DNA from: Pantoea sp. alder81
GTDB taxonomy: Bacteria; Pseudomonadota; Gammaproteobacteria; Enterobacterales; Enterobacteriaceae
Direction: 5' to 3'
Length of the DNA: 64,000 nucleotides
NCBI RefSeq assembly: GCF_020179835.1
Contig: NZ_JAIUDA010000006.1
Span: 62,001 to 126,000 of the forward strand
The notes beneath the pieces were generated by a model. That model was given only the letters and a program-made list of their open reading frames with translations. It made no database searches and was not told where the DNA came from. Position numbers and translations under genes: made by a program. Positions 16,737 to 25,898 of the stretch are shown piece after piece; positions within the stretch are counted from its first letter, which is position 1, and each line of letters begins with the position of its first letter.

Positions 16737-17297
16737 TTACGCGTTGCGGCCAATAAGCCACTGTTTTAACACACGAGTTACCATCGGCATCCACAAGAAC
16801 ACCACCAGTGCCACTACGCTGGCATCATTCAGCAAGTGGCCCCACAGCGTGCCGTGCGCGGCGGGCAACACCTGATTCCAGAACCACGGCACCAGGTTGG
16901 TAGAGGGAAAAATCACGCCCAGCGTCAGTAAGTATTGTTTCCATTTCGCCGGTTTGACCTGGCCTTTTTGCGTCGGGGTGAACCAGAACGCGGCACCGGG
17001 GCGTACTTCGATATGTTCCGGCTGCGCCAGCATCGCGGGCAGGTCTTTGATCAACGCTTTGCGCTGATCTGATTTTAGCCAGGCGTACAGCTCATCCAGT
17101 CCGGTAAAACGAATCAGCACGGTGTACGCATTGTCACCATGCACCGGGCGCAGTACGTTGACGCCGAGGTGTCCAGGAAAGCTCGCGGCCTGCGGCATGA
17201 TGGTGTCGAGCCACTGCTCATAACTGGCCTGCTGTTCCGGCAGGATGCTGTGGGTAATCACCAGCGTGACGTGGTTGGCTTGTTGTGAGTAATTCAT
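16737..17297 (-). CDS. ABM-domain protein with C-terminal membrane segments
   Basis: A 186-residue protein. Residues about 8-105 look like the antibiotic-biosynthesis-monooxygenase (ABM) ferredoxin-like fold (HVTLVITHSILPEQQASYEQ and the later RFTGLDELYAWLKS). Residues about 120-185 hold two hydrophobic segments, so the protein is probably anchored in the inner membrane. The ABM fold covers both oxidases and heme- or quinone-binding proteins, so a reaction cannot be named. It lies between the divergent LysR gene and the amidohydrolase, probably as first gene of that operon. Confidence 0.75.
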   Translation of the reverse strand: MNYSQQANHVTLVITHSILPEQQASYEQWLDTIMPQAASFPGHLGVNVLRPVHGDNAYTVLIRFTGLDELYAWLKSDQRKALIKDLPAMLAQPEHIEVRPGAAFWFTPTQKGQVKPAKWKQYLLTLGVIFPSTNLVPWFWNQVLPAAHGTLWGHLLNDASVVALVVFLWMPMVTRVLKQWLIGRNA

Positions 17298-17426
17298 CGT
17301 AAGTTCCCGAGTTTCCGCTGGTGAAAGTGCTTGCGTCGTTGAGTAAAAAAATACGAAATGAGAGCGTTTATTGATAACGGATAGATTTTGGGTTGTTGTT
17401 CAACAATTTTTGGGGAGGCATGGGGA

Positions 17427-18335
17427 ATGCGTTTAAACCTTGAGGCGCTGCTGATTTTGGATGCGTTGGATCGCCACGGCACCTTTGCCGCTGCGGCTGC
17501 GCGCTTGTTTAAAACTGCGTCGGCGTTGAGCTATACCGTGCAAAAAATGGAGAGCGATCTCAAGATCACGCTACTCGACCGCTCCGGCCATCGCGCCACC
17601 TTCACTCCGACCGGTCGCTTGATGCTGGAAAAAGGCCGCACTCTGCTGCGCGCGGTCAACGAGTTAGAGCAACAGGCGCGCTATGTCGAAAGCGGCTGGG
17701 AAAGCCAGTTGGTGATCAGCGTCGATGCCTCGCTGCCGTTTCGCATTCTCACTCCGTTGATCGATCAGTTTTATCAGGAGCATCCGCATACTCAGCTGCA
17801 ATTCCGCCAGGACGTGCTTTCTGGCTGCTGGGAAGCACTCAACTATGGCGAAGCGGACATTGTCTTTGGCGCGGTGCAGGAACCCGCCACGCGCAAAGAG
17901 ATTGTCTGCCAGCCGCTGGGTTGGCTGGATTATGTATTTGCAGTCGCGCCGGAGCATCCTCTCGCTTCAGCACCCGAGCCGCTGCTGCGCGAACAGATTC
18001 GCCAGTACCGTGCGGTGACAGTGCACGACTCGTCTCGTCATGGCGCAGGTATCGATTTACGCGTGCTGGATGAGCAGAAAACCCTGAGCGTGCACGACTT
18101 CCCGGCGAAACTGCAGGCGCAGCTGGATGGTTTGGGCTGTGGTTATCTGCCGCTGTATCTGGCAAGACCGCATCTGGAGAGCGGGGCGCTGGTGGTGCGT
18201 CAGCTGGATAGCGAATGCCGCCGCGATATGGCGTATCTGGCGTGGAATGAAACCGCGACCGGCAATGCGGCCACCTGGTGGCGTGAGCACCTGCTCACGC
18301 TGCCAGGGTTGCAGGAAATTTATACGCCCGCGTAA
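17427..18335 (+). CDS. LysR-family transcriptional regulator
   Basis: A 302-residue LysR regulator. The N-terminal helix-turn-helix covers about residues 1-60 (LEALLILDALDRHGTFAAAA, SALSYTVQKMESDLKITLLDR), followed by the periplasmic-binding-protein-like effector domain. ATG 17427 is used because family members start just before the first helix. It is divergent from the ABM/amidohydrolase pair with about 130 bases between them, so it probably controls that pair. Its effector is unknown. Confidence 0.9.
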   Translation: MRLNLEALLILDALDRHGTFAAAAARLFKTASALSYTVQKMESDLKITLLDRSGHRATFTPTGRLMLEKGRTLLRAVNELEQQARYVESGWESQLVISVDASLPFRILTPLIDQFYQEHPHTQLQFRQDVLSGCWEALNYGEADIVFGAVQEPATRKEIVCQPLGWLDYVFAVAPEHPLASAPEPLLREQIRQYRAVTVHDSSRHGAGIDLRVLDEQKTLSVHDFPAKLQAQLDGLGCGYLPLYLARPHLESGALVVRQLDSECRRDMAYLAWNETATGNAATWWREHLLTLPGLQEIYTPA

Positions 18336-18342
18336 AGCGTCG

Positions 18343-19935
18343 TTATATCGCAATGTGGTGACTGACCTGAGGGGCTTCTTCACCCTGATGATATTGCAGA
18401 ACGGCCTGCTGAAGTTCGGCATCGGCGTGCGACACACGCTGGTGCTGACGCATATGTTCCTGCCAGGATTCCACCATAAACCACTCCAGCAGCGCAGTGG
18501 GGTCGTCGGTTTGCTCCATTAATCCCCATGAATAGGCGCCATCGCGACGGCGTGACTGCGCCAGCTTATGAATCGCTTTTTTGAACGCGGCGCGATCTTC
18601 CTGCGGCACGCGGTAGCGAATCTGAATCAACACCGGCCCATGACGCACATCGACATCGTCGTGCACAACCGGCATGGCCCAATGCTCAGCGGGTTGCAGA
18701 TCCGCTTCACCCGCAGGCAGCGACAGACGTTTCAGCAGCAGGGCAGTAATCACCAGACCAGCCCCGGCAATCAATAGTGTGCTGGCCAGACCGAGCTGCT
18801 GCGCGATCAAACCCCACGCCAGACTGCCAGCGGCCAATGTGCCGTTGAACACCATCAGATACACCGCCAGACCGCGACCGCGCACCCAATCCGGCAGCAC
18901 CGCCTGTGCCACGCCATTCAAAGTGGTCAGCGCAATAATCCAGCCGACCCCCAGCACCAGCATCAACACTAGCGCCAGCCACTGCGGCGGGCTCATCGCC
19001 AGGGCCAGCATCACCAGCGCACTGAGCACCGCAGAGAGCAGCATCAAACCATCGTTACTCAGCTTGCTACGCAGACGCGGCAACAGCAGCGCACCGGCAA
19101 TCGCGCCGCCGCCTACCGCACCCAGCAGCAAACCATAAAAACCGGCTGTACCGTGCAGCATGGTGCGCGCTACCAGCGGCAGCAGCGCCCAGATGGCACT
19201 GGCAAAGGCGAAGTACATCGCAGCGCGGAACAACACACGGTGCAGTTCACGGCTGGCTTTGACATAGCGCAGGCCCGCGCGGAAGGCACCAAAAAAGTGT
19301 TCGTTGAGTTCGGTTTTGGCTTTCGCCGGACGTTTCCAATACAGCAGGGCAGCAATAACGAAAAAATAACTCGCCACATCGGCACCGTATGCCGCCATGG
19401 CGCCTAAACTTGCCAGCAGTAAACCGCCGGTAGCGGGGCCGATGGCGCGGGCAATATTGATGCCCAGCGAGTTGAGCGCCACGGCGTTTTTCAGCTCATG
19501 GCGCGGCACCAGTTCGGGGACAATCGCCTGCCAGGCCGGGCCAAACAGCGCGGCACCAATGCCACCGACAAAGGTCAGGCCGATCAGCCATTCCACGGTG
19601 AGCCAGTGATTGTGCGACAGCACCAGCAGGGTGCCGCTGACGCTGGCCATCAGAATCTGCACCACGATCAGCAGACGGCGGCGATCGACGATATCGGAGA
19701 GCACGCCAGCGGGCAGCGCCAACAGGAACACTGGCAAGGTGGCCGCGGTTTGCATCAAAGCCACGGCGGTCGGGTTATCGGATAATCCGGTCACCAACCA
19801 GGCGCTGGCAACGTCGCGGATAAAGCTGCCGGTGTTGCCGAGTACCGAGGCGGTCCAGATCAGGGCGAACAGCCCGTAAGCGAAGGGAGAAAAAGCGCCG
19901 CCGCGCGGTGTCGTTGGGTTTTGCTGGCTCATCAT
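18343..19935 (-). CDS. MFS exporter fused to a C-terminal ABM-like domain
   Basis: A 530-residue protein of the MFS_3 (EntS-like) group. Residues about 10-415 contain about 12 hydrophobic segments with the motif GVLSDIVDRRRLLI after helix 2. Residues about 430-525 form a soluble tail resembling an ABM/dimeric alpha-beta barrel (VLIQIRYRVPQEDRAAFKKA, LLEWFMVESWQEHMRQH). The start is one of two adjacent ATGs after AGGAA; a longer upstream frame lacks any ribosome site. It converges on the LysR gene (7 bases apart) and is divergent from a serine hydrolase with a shared operator-like repeat. The substrate is unknown. Confidence 0.85.
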   Translation of the reverse strand: MMSQQNPTTPRGGAFSPFAYGLFALIWTASVLGNTGSFIRDVASAWLVTGLSDNPTAVALMQTAATLPVFLLALPAGVLSDIVDRRRLLIVVQILMASVSGTLLVLSHNHWLTVEWLIGLTFVGGIGAALFGPAWQAIVPELVPRHELKNAVALNSLGINIARAIGPATGGLLLASLGAMAAYGADVASYFFVIAALLYWKRPAKAKTELNEHFFGAFRAGLRYVKASRELHRVLFRAAMYFAFASAIWALLPLVARTMLHGTAGFYGLLLGAVGGGAIAGALLLPRLRSKLSNDGLMLLSAVLSALVMLALAMSPPQWLALVLMLVLGVGWIIALTTLNGVAQAVLPDWVRGRGLAVYLMVFNGTLAAGSLAWGLIAQQLGLASTLLIAGAGLVITALLLKRLSLPAGEADLQPAEHWAMPVVHDDVDVRHGPVLIQIRYRVPQEDRAAFKKAIHKLAQSRRRDGAYSWGLMEQTDDPTALLEWFMVESWQEHMRQHQRVSHADAELQQAVLQYHQGEEAPQVSHHIAI

Positions 19936-20008
19936 CGTGTTCCTGTAAATGTGCGATGTATGCACCTTACGAATCCCGCGAGGCGCTTGATAGCGGAAAA
20001 AATCGGCC

Positions 20009-20062
20009 AACTTGTTCAGGCTTTTTTGACAGCCTTTAAGGGCAAAAATCTTTGAACAAGTT
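20009..20062. promoter_or_regulatory. Perfect inverted repeat in divergent promoter region
   Basis: AACTTGTTCA (20009-20018) and TGAACAAGTT (20053-20062) are perfect inverted copies 34 bases apart. A second nested pair, TTTTGACA (20024-20031) and TGTCAAAA (20062-20069), overlaps it. The spacing between MFS and hydrolase genes suggests a regulator that binds two half sites, for example a LysR or TetR/HxlR protein; which one is unknown. Confidence 0.55.
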
Positions 20063-20149
20063 GTCAAAATCTCTGCTTTAGGTTTTTGCAGCAACCGAAT
20101 GTAGTTTGATTAGCAGACACAACATCACTCACTTAACGGAGCAAAAAAC

Positions 20150-20974
20150 ATGAGCACATTCAAAGCGAAAGACGGCGTTAACCTCTACTACAAAGATTGG
20201 GGCAAAGGTCAGCCAGTGCTGTTCAGCCACGGCTGGCCGCTGGATGCGGATATGTGGGATAGCCAGCTGAATTTCCTCGCCGAGCGCGGCTATCGTGCCA
20301 TCGCGTTTGACCGTCGCGGCTTTGGTCGCTCCGAGCAGCCGTGGGAAGGTTACGATTACGATACCTTCGCCGATGATATCCATGCGCTGATTGAGCATCT
20401 GCAACTGGACGACATCACGCTGGTGGGCTTCTCGATGGGCGGCGGTGACGTTTCTCGCTATATCGGTCGCTACGGCACGGCGAAAGTGAAAGGGCTGGTG
20501 CTGCTGGGCGCGGTGACGCCCATCTTCGGTAAAACGGATGATCATCCGGAAGGGGTTGAGGCGGCGGTGTTTGATGGTATTAAAGCGGGTCTGCTAAAAG
20601 ATCGTGCGCAGTTTATCAAAGACTTTGCCACGCCGTTTTATGGGGCCAACGCGGGTCAGACTATTTCAGATGGCGTGATGACGCAGACGCTGAACATTGC
20701 GCTGCTGGCCTCACTGAAAGGCACGATTGATTGTGTGACAGCCTTCGCCGAGACGGATTTCCGCGCCGATATCGCCAAAGTCGATGTGCCGACGCTGGTG
20801 ATCCACGGTAGCAACGATCAGATTGTACCCTTTGAAGCCACCGGTAAGCTGGTGCACGAGATGATTGAAGGGTCAGAGCTGAAAGTGTACGAGAACGGGC
20901 CGCACGGTTTTGCGGTGACTCACCAGGATCAGCTGAACGACGATCTGCTGGCATTCCTGCAGGGAAATAAATAA
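20150..20974 (+). CDS. Alpha/beta hydrolase (chloroperoxidase/arylesterase type)
   Basis: A 274-residue alpha/beta hydrolase of the group annotated as non-haem chloroperoxidases or aryl esterases. The nucleophile Ser95 is in VGFSMGGGD, the acid Asp223 in HGSNDQIVP, the base His252 in NGPHGF, and the oxyanion loop is SHGWPLDADMW. There is no signal peptide. In practice such enzymes are esterases with incidental perhydrolase activity. It is divergent from the MFS/ABM gene and probably shares its control. It ends at the bidirectional terminator with treF. Confidence 0.88.
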   Translation: MSTFKAKDGVNLYYKDWGKGQPVLFSHGWPLDADMWDSQLNFLAERGYRAIAFDRRGFGRSEQPWEGYDYDTFADDIHALIEHLQLDDITLVGFSMGGGDVSRYIGRYGTAKVKGLVLLGAVTPIFGKTDDHPEGVEAAVFDGIKAGLLKDRAQFIKDFATPFYGANAGQTISDGVMTQTLNIALLASLKGTIDCVTAFAETDFRADIAKVDVPTLVIHGSNDQIVPFEATGKLVHEMIEGSELKVYENGPHGFAVTHQDQLNDDLLAFLQGNK

Positions 20975-21063
20975 GCGGATGTTGTGTAGCGGCGCGATTG
21001 ATTGTGTTAACTGGCAGCAATATTGCTGCCATCAGATGCGCGGCTTCGATAACGTTCGGTGAT

Positions 21064-21096
21064 AAAAAAGGGCGCCGAGGCGCCCTTTCTGTTTTT
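21064..21096. terminator. Bidirectional terminator between hydrolase gene and treF
   Basis: AAAGGGCGCC (21067-21076) pairs with GGCGCCCTTT (21079-21088). T runs follow on both strands (GTTTTTT on plus; seven Ts on minus). Confidence 0.88.
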
Positions 21097-22751
21097 TAAT
21101 CCGCCAGCAGATGCCCGTACATGGTCATCAATCGACGCGTTACGCCGTTGGTCCAGCCAAAGCCATCCTGCAGCGGATATTCACCACCGCCACCCGGACG
21201 GGCACGATCGCCGCTGATGTCATACTTCTCTACCAGCTTGTGATGCAGCGAATAGAAGTTCTTCACCGTGGTCAGCCAGTTAACGGCAATCTCTGTCGCC
21301 AGCGTCTCTTCACCGTAATGATTCAGGCCAACTATCGCCATCCACTGCAGCGGCGCCCAGGCGTTCGGTTTGTCCCACTGTTCACCGCTTTCTACCATCG
21401 ATGTCAGCAGGCCGCCCTGAGTCAGCAGCAATTGACGCAGCGCAATAGCTTGCAGATGCGCCTGCTCTGGCGAAGCCAGGCCGAGGAACAGCGGCACCAC
21501 CGCCGCAGCCGTAAAGGCACCAAAACGCTCATCGCGCCAGTTGTAATCGCGGTAAACGCCTGCGGTGTCATCCCACAGGTAACGATGGATCGCCTGCTTA
21601 CGCGTATCGGCTTTTTTCTGCCACGCCAGCGCCGTCAGCTCTTCACCTTTGGCGTGTGACAGCGTGGAGATCATCAGCTCAAGCTTGTAGAGAAACGCAT
21701 TCAAGTCCACCGGAATGAACTGGGTAGTGCGAATGCTGGCCAGACGTTGCGGATCGCGCAACCAGCGGGATGAGTAATCCCAGCCCGATGCCGCACCCGC
21801 ACGTAAATCACGATACACCTCATTCGCCGGGCGGCTCGATTTACTGGCGGTTTCCACATCTTCCATCCACGACTCATCACGCGGCGTGTCGCGGTCATCC
21901 CAGTAACGGTTAAGCAGTGAACCATCCGGCATACGCACCACATGGCGGTAGGCCTGATGCGGCATCAGCTCGCCGGCCCCATCCATCCAGAACTGATACT
22001 CTTTCATCAGTTGATCGAGATAGCGTTTGGCACCGCGAATCCCGTCCTCTTCAAACAGCTCCACCATCAAAGCGAAAACAGGCGGCTGTGAGCGGCTGAG
22101 ATAATAAGTCCGATTGCCGTTAGGCACGTGACCGTAGTTATCGATCAGCCACGCGAAGTTATCTGCCATGTCGCGCAGCAGATCGTCACGCCCGGCATCC
22201 GCGAGGCCGAGCATGCTGAAATAGGAGTCCCAATAATAGGTCTCACCAAAACGCCCGCCAGGCACCACATAAGGTTTTGGCAGCGGCAGCAGCGACGAGT
22301 GTGATAAATGCTGTTGCGGCATCTTGGTTAACACGGGCCACAGCTCGTCGATATGTTCCGTCAGGGATTTATCCGGATTGGAAACATAAAAACTTTCATT
22401 CACCTGCGGCAAATAAAAATGGTCGTGCACGAATTTTTCGAGATCGAATTCGGCCGAGCGACGCGTGCGGCGATAGCGGATTAATATATCCAGCGGATCA
22501 AATTTTGGCGCGCAGTCCGGGAAGGTTTTTCCATCCGCGAATATGCGCGACATCTGCACGTGCTCGAACAGCTCAAGATAGCGATCGGCAGGGGTGAGCG
22601 CATCTGGCGCGGGCAGACCCTGGATCAGCTCCGGTTCCGGCTCGGAATCCTCCATGCCTTCGCGGATAAATTCGTGAGGATCGTATTGATACCCCAGATC
22701 AGCATGGGCTTCGTGTTCCCCGAAAGCTTGACGTTGCTGGTTAGTATTAAT
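21096..22751 (-). CDS. treF: Cytoplasmic trehalase, probable AUU start
   Basis: Hydrolyses trehalose to two glucose in the cytoplasm (GH37). Signatures are [28 protein letters not shown] and [14 protein letters not shown]; catalytic Asp (SGWDYSSRW) and Glu (GGGGEYP) are present. The first ATG is at 22655, but the frame stays open upstream and encodes a stretch ([14 protein letters not shown]) homologous to the E. coli TreF N-terminus. No ATG, GTG or TTG occurs there; an ATT at 22751 lies five bases after a perfect AGGAGG. That start gives 551 residues against 549 in E. coli. No signal peptide. Confidence 0.88.
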   Translation of the reverse strand: MNTNQQRQAFGEHEAHADLGYQYDPHEFIREGMEDSEPEPELIQGLPAPDALTPADRYLELFEHVQMSRIFADGKTFPDCAPKFDPLDILIRYRRTRRSAEFDLEKFVHDHFYLPQVNESFYVSNPDKSLTEHIDELWPVLTKMPQQHLSHSSLLPLPKPYVVPGGRFGETYYWDSYFSMLGLADAGRDDLLRDMADNFAWLIDNYGHVPNGNRTYYLSRSQPPVFALMVELFEEDGIRGAKRYLDQLMKEYQFWMDGAGELMPHQAYRHVVRMPDGSLLNRYWDDRDTPRDESWMEDVETASKSSRPANEVYRDLRAGAASGWDYSSRWLRDPQRLASIRTTQFIPVDLNAFLYKLELMISTLSHAKGEELTALAWQKKADTRKQAIHRYLWDDTAGVYRDYNWRDERFGAFTAAAVVPLFLGLASPEQAHLQAIALRQLLLTQGGLLTSMVESGEQWDKPNAWAPLQWMAIVGLNHYGEETLATEIAVNWLTTVKNFYSLHHKLVEKYDISGDRARPGGGGEYPLQDGFGWTNGVTRRLMTMYGHLLAD

Positions 22752-23068
22752 AGCGGCCTCCTGAAATTGCCTGGTTGCTCAAAGGACAAATTATAGAGCT
22801 TTGAATAGCCGAGACAACAATGCGAAATATCTATGAACGTAATAAATCTTGTCGATTGATCCGGCTTTTTAGTGAATTTACAGCGATTACAACAAGCTAT
22901 ATTTCAGGAAATGAAAGCAGTGTTTTAAATGGTGGTTCAAATCAGCGCACAGAATTATCTGTAAATAAGAAAATCGCCATTATTTGGCTTAAATATCGCG
23001 CTTTGCTTTGATCATTTGGTGGCATACGAGACGGGAATCAGGCCAGCTTACGCTGGCCTGAACAAGCA
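22752..23068. other. Intergenic region between treF and qorB
   Basis: This stretch is AT-rich and should hold the treF promoter. The only clear structure is a perfect nine-base-stem hairpin at 23039-23060 (CAGGCCAGC with GCTGGCCTG, TTAC loop) just past the qorB stop; it lacks a T run. A 63-codon plus-strand frame at 22820 has no ribosome site and is not called. Confidence 0.6.
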
Positions 23069-23923
23069 TTACTTCGCCAGCGTGGCTTTAATCACCTCAG
23101 CATACGGCGTGGTGGGGCGACCAATCAGTTTGCTCAGCGCACGGCTGTCATCGAACAAGCCACCTTGCGCGGCGCCGGCATCGGAATCTGCCAGCAACTC
23201 TGCCAGCGCATCTGGCAAACCGGCACCTTTCAGCGCGGCTTCGAACTCCGCAGGCGGCAGGTTGATGTAATCCACTTGCTCACCAGACTGTTTAGCAATC
23301 TCAGCGCTGAATTCGGCCAGCGTGTAGCTCTCATCGCCAGCCAGTTCATACACTTTACCCGCCTGATCGTCACGGCTGATGACTTCAGCCGCTGCGGCGG
23401 CATAATCCTCACGTGAGGCTGAAGCGATGCGACCTTCACCGACCGCGCCAATAAAGGCGTGATGCGCCAGCGCCGGGGCAATGCTGGCGGCGTAGTTTTC
23501 GGTGTACCAGCCATTACGCAGCAGGGCATACGGCACGCCGGAGGCTTGCAGCATCGCTTCCGTGGCGCGGTGCTCTACGCCCAAACCTAACGACGAGGTA
23601 TCCGCATGCAGCAGGCTGGTGTAAGCGATAAATTTCACGCCCGCTGCTTTTGCCGCATCAATCACCGCCTGGTGCTGCGCTTCACGCTGGCCGACTTCGC
23701 TGGAAGAGATCAGCAGCAGTTTGTCGACGCCGCTAAACGCGCTTTTCAACGTTTCCGGCTTGCTGTAATCCGCCGCGCGTAACGTCACGCCCAGCGCTTT
23801 CAAATCGTCTGCTTTCTCAGGTGAACGCACTGCCGCAATCACTTCGCTGGCAGGCACTTTTTTCAATAACTCGTTAATCACTAAACGGCCCAGTTGGCCT
23901 GTAGCACCGGTAATCGCAATCAT
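23069..23923 (-). CDS. qorB: NAD(P)H quinone oxidoreductase, QorB type
   Basis: A 284-residue NmrA-like short-chain oxidoreductase closely resembling E. coli QorB (YtfG), which reduces quinones with NADPH. The dinucleotide-binding motif GATGQLGRLV is at the N-terminus, and LLLISSSEVGQR, FIAYTSLLHAD, LLRNGWYTENY and KVYELAGD match QorB. It is divergent from the HxlR regulator with a palindromic operator between, the same arrangement as qorB/ytfH in E. coli. The role is probably defence against reactive quinones or electrophiles. Confidence 0.93.
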   Translation of the reverse strand: MIAITGATGQLGRLVINELLKKVPASEVIAAVRSPEKADDLKALGVTLRAADYSKPETLKSAFSGVDKLLLISSSEVGQREAQHQAVIDAAKAAGVKFIAYTSLLHADTSSLGLGVEHRATEAMLQASGVPYALLRNGWYTENYAASIAPALAHHAFIGAVGEGRIASASREDYAAAAAEVISRDDQAGKVYELAGDESYTLAEFSAEIAKQSGEQVDYINLPPAEFEAALKGAGLPDALAELLADSDAGAAQGGLFDDSRALSKLIGRPTTPYAEVIKATLAK

Positions 23924-23969
23924 GATGTTCTCCTTCAGTTTGAGCTGGAATGAAATCAGCCTAAGGGAT

Positions 23970-24008
23970 AAACTAACTTTTAGTAAGTACTTACAGATTT
24001 GTTAGTTT
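23970..24008. promoter_or_regulatory. HxlR-type operator between qorB and qorR
   Basis: AAACTAAC (23970-23977) and GTTAGTTT (24001-24008) form outer arms; a perfect 12-base palindrome GTAAGTACTTAC (23983-23994) sits almost in the centre. The core resembles the GCAAGT-C-ACTTGC core at 2124-2136 before the other HxlR gene. Confidence 0.75.
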
Positions 24009-24024
24009 GGAAGAGGCAGCATAA

Positions 24025-24396
24025 ATGTCTGAAAAATTGAGTAATAAATTTATTCGTGGCGAGCTGCTCAATGTGAATTGCCCTTCACGCGACGTGCTCA
24101 AACGCATCACCAGCCGCTGGAGCGTATTGGTATTATTAGCGCTGCGCGAAGAAACGCTGCGTTTTAGTGAGCTGCGCCGCAAGATTGGTGGCGTCAGCGA
24201 ACGCATGCTGGCGCAAACGCTGCGCTACATGGAAGAAGATGGATTTATCGAGCGCATCGCCTATGAAGTGGTGCCGCCGCATGTGGAGTACCGCCTGACG
24301 CCGCTCGGGCGTGAAGTCGAAGGCCATGTGATTGGCCTGGCCGACTGGCTGGAAAGCAATGTGCATCGCATTGTGAAGGATAACGCGGAGGCGTAG
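24025..24396 (+). CDS. qorR: HxlR-family redox-sensing regulator of qorB
   Basis: A 123-residue winged-helix regulator, the counterpart of E. coli YtfH/QorR. The conserved Cys is in NVNCPSRDVLKRITSRWSVLVLLAL; the recognition region is KIGGVSERMLAQTLR. HxlR/YodB-type regulators sense electrophiles through this N-terminal Cys. It probably represses qorB and itself through the palindrome between them. Normal family length. Confidence 0.92.
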   Translation: MSEKLSNKFIRGELLNVNCPSRDVLKRITSRWSVLVLLALREETLRFSELRRKIGGVSERMLAQTLRYMEEDGFIERIAYEVVPPHVEYRLTPLGREVEGHVIGLADWLESNVHRIVKDNAEA

Positions 24397-24437
24397 CGGC
24401 GCTATTTATCACGCCACTACCCCCATCAACAGCACAC

Positions 24438-25328
24438 TTAAGCGTGCAGATACTTCTCAAACCACCCCAACGTCCGGCTCCACGCCAACTCTGCTGCCGC
24501 TTTGTCATAACGCGGGGTCGAATCATTGTGGAAACCATGATTCACGCCGGGATAGATATAGGCTTCATAGGTTTTATGGTTGGCTTTCAGCGCCTCTTCA
24601 TACGCTGGCCAGCCTTCGTTGATGCCTTTGTCTAATGCGGCATAGTGCAGCAGCAGCGGGGCGTTGATGCGCGGCACGTCTTCCGCTTTGGGCTGGCGAC
24701 CATAAAACGGCACAGCACAAGCCAGTTCCGGGAAGGCCACTGCAGCTGCATTGGCCACGCCGCCGCCATAACAGAAGCCGGTGATGCCGACTTTGCCGGT
24801 GCCTTCTTCGTGATGCATCAAAAAATCCACAGCGGCAAAAAAGTCGTTCATCAACTTGGTGGGATCGACTTTGGCCTGCATCGCGCGGCCTTCCTCATCA
24901 TTGCCGGGATAACCGCCCATCGAGCTCAGACCATCCGGTGCCAGCGCGATATATCCGGCTTTCGCCACGCGGCGTGCGACATCTTCAATGTACGGATTCA
25001 GTCCGCGATTTTCGTGTACCACCACTACCGCGCCCACTTTGCCGGTTGCTTTGGCAGGACGCACCAGATAGCCGCGCACCTCGCCATGACCCTGCGGGGA
25101 AGGGTAGTGGATGTATTCGGGTTTGATCTCGGGATCGGTGAATTCTACCTGCTGCGCCAGCGCATAGTTGGGGCTCATGGCGGTGAGCAAGGTGGCTCCG
25201 GTCATGCCGGCGATGGTGAATTTGGCAGCAAGGGTGATGAACTCACGTTTGCTGATCCTGCCGTGTGCGTAATAGTCGTATAACTCAAGCAGTTCCTGGG
25301 GAAAATCCTGTGCGGTAAGACGGGTCAT
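24438..25328 (-). CDS. yghX: Dienelactone-hydrolase family protein, YghX-like
   Basis: A 296-residue hydrolase close to E. coli YghX along its length. The Cys nucleophile is in [10 protein letters not shown], the His in GVNHGFHND, with an Asp (ALDKGIN region) completing the usual Cys-Asp-His triad of dienelactone hydrolases. Residues about 25-60 look like a membrane-targeting or Tat-like segment ([18 protein letters not shown]), where KR stands in place of RR, so export is possible but unproven. It is convergent with qorR. Substrate unknown. Confidence 0.88.
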   Translation of the reverse strand: MTRLTAQDFPQELLELYDYYAHGRISKREFITLAAKFTIAGMTGATLLTAMSPNYALAQQVEFTDPEIKPEYIHYPSPQGHGEVRGYLVRPAKATGKVGAVVVVHENRGLNPYIEDVARRVAKAGYIALAPDGLSSMGGYPGNDEEGRAMQAKVDPTKLMNDFFAAVDFLMHHEEGTGKVGITGFCYGGGVANAAAVAFPELACAVPFYGRQPKAEDVPRINAPLLLHYAALDKGINEGWPAYEEALKANHKTYEAYIYPGVNHGFHNDSTPRYDKAAAELAWSRTLGWFEKYLHA

Positions 25329-25898
25329 AACCTCTCCTTCGCTGATTAACCGATGGCTTTGCTGCTATAAAAAAAGCACAGCGGGTTAACGCTTGCAAAC
25401 GCTATGCCGCAAAGCGTTAAGAGAGAGAGAGGAGCGTAATGTGTCGGGCCCAGACCTGGAAAATATATCCTTTGGTTTTAAAAAAGGGCTATTTTAATTA
25501 ACAATTGAGATAAGGTCATGTTGTCTGGAATTATTGACACGCTATCTAGCGAGAAATTTAATTAACCTTCCTGTCGTCCGCACTAAAAAATAATTAAATG
25601 AGCGAGTTAACTGATAACGCTGAAATCTTAGCGGGAAGATTAATAACAACGTCGTTACAATAAGCGAGGGCTGTTAACCTTAGGTCAGTCATATCAATCA
25701 ATTAGTCTCTGACCGAGACAATGATCGCCATCAAAAAATACTGTTATAGTTTTATAGACTTCCTCTGTTTATTTTCGTTCTGACTGCTTCCCTTTACATT
25801 AGTGCGACCTTTCTTCCGATATGACGAAATAGTTTCCCGCACGCTGTTGTTAATTATAAGTAAAAATTCCAGTGCACTTTGTGGCAATGAGGTAAGCA
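25329..25898. other. AT-rich upstream region of cytochrome bd operon
   Basis: About 570 bases with no credible gene. It is strongly AT-rich in 25490-25760 and must contain the promoter of the oxidase operon and that of the YghX-like gene. I did not see a clear FNR or ArcA site by eye. A 61-codon minus-strand frame at 25744-25929 overlaps the cioA start and lacks a ribosome site. Confidence 0.6.

Noticed and set aside
22820-23011. 63-codon plus-strand ORF between treF and qorB
   Set aside because: No ribosome binding site, AT-rich composition unlike coding neighbours, and it covers the treF promoter region.
25490-25760. Possible horizontally acquired island in the AT-rich stretch before cioA
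   Set aside because: Short, gene-free and typical in size of a promoter region; no mobile-element signs.
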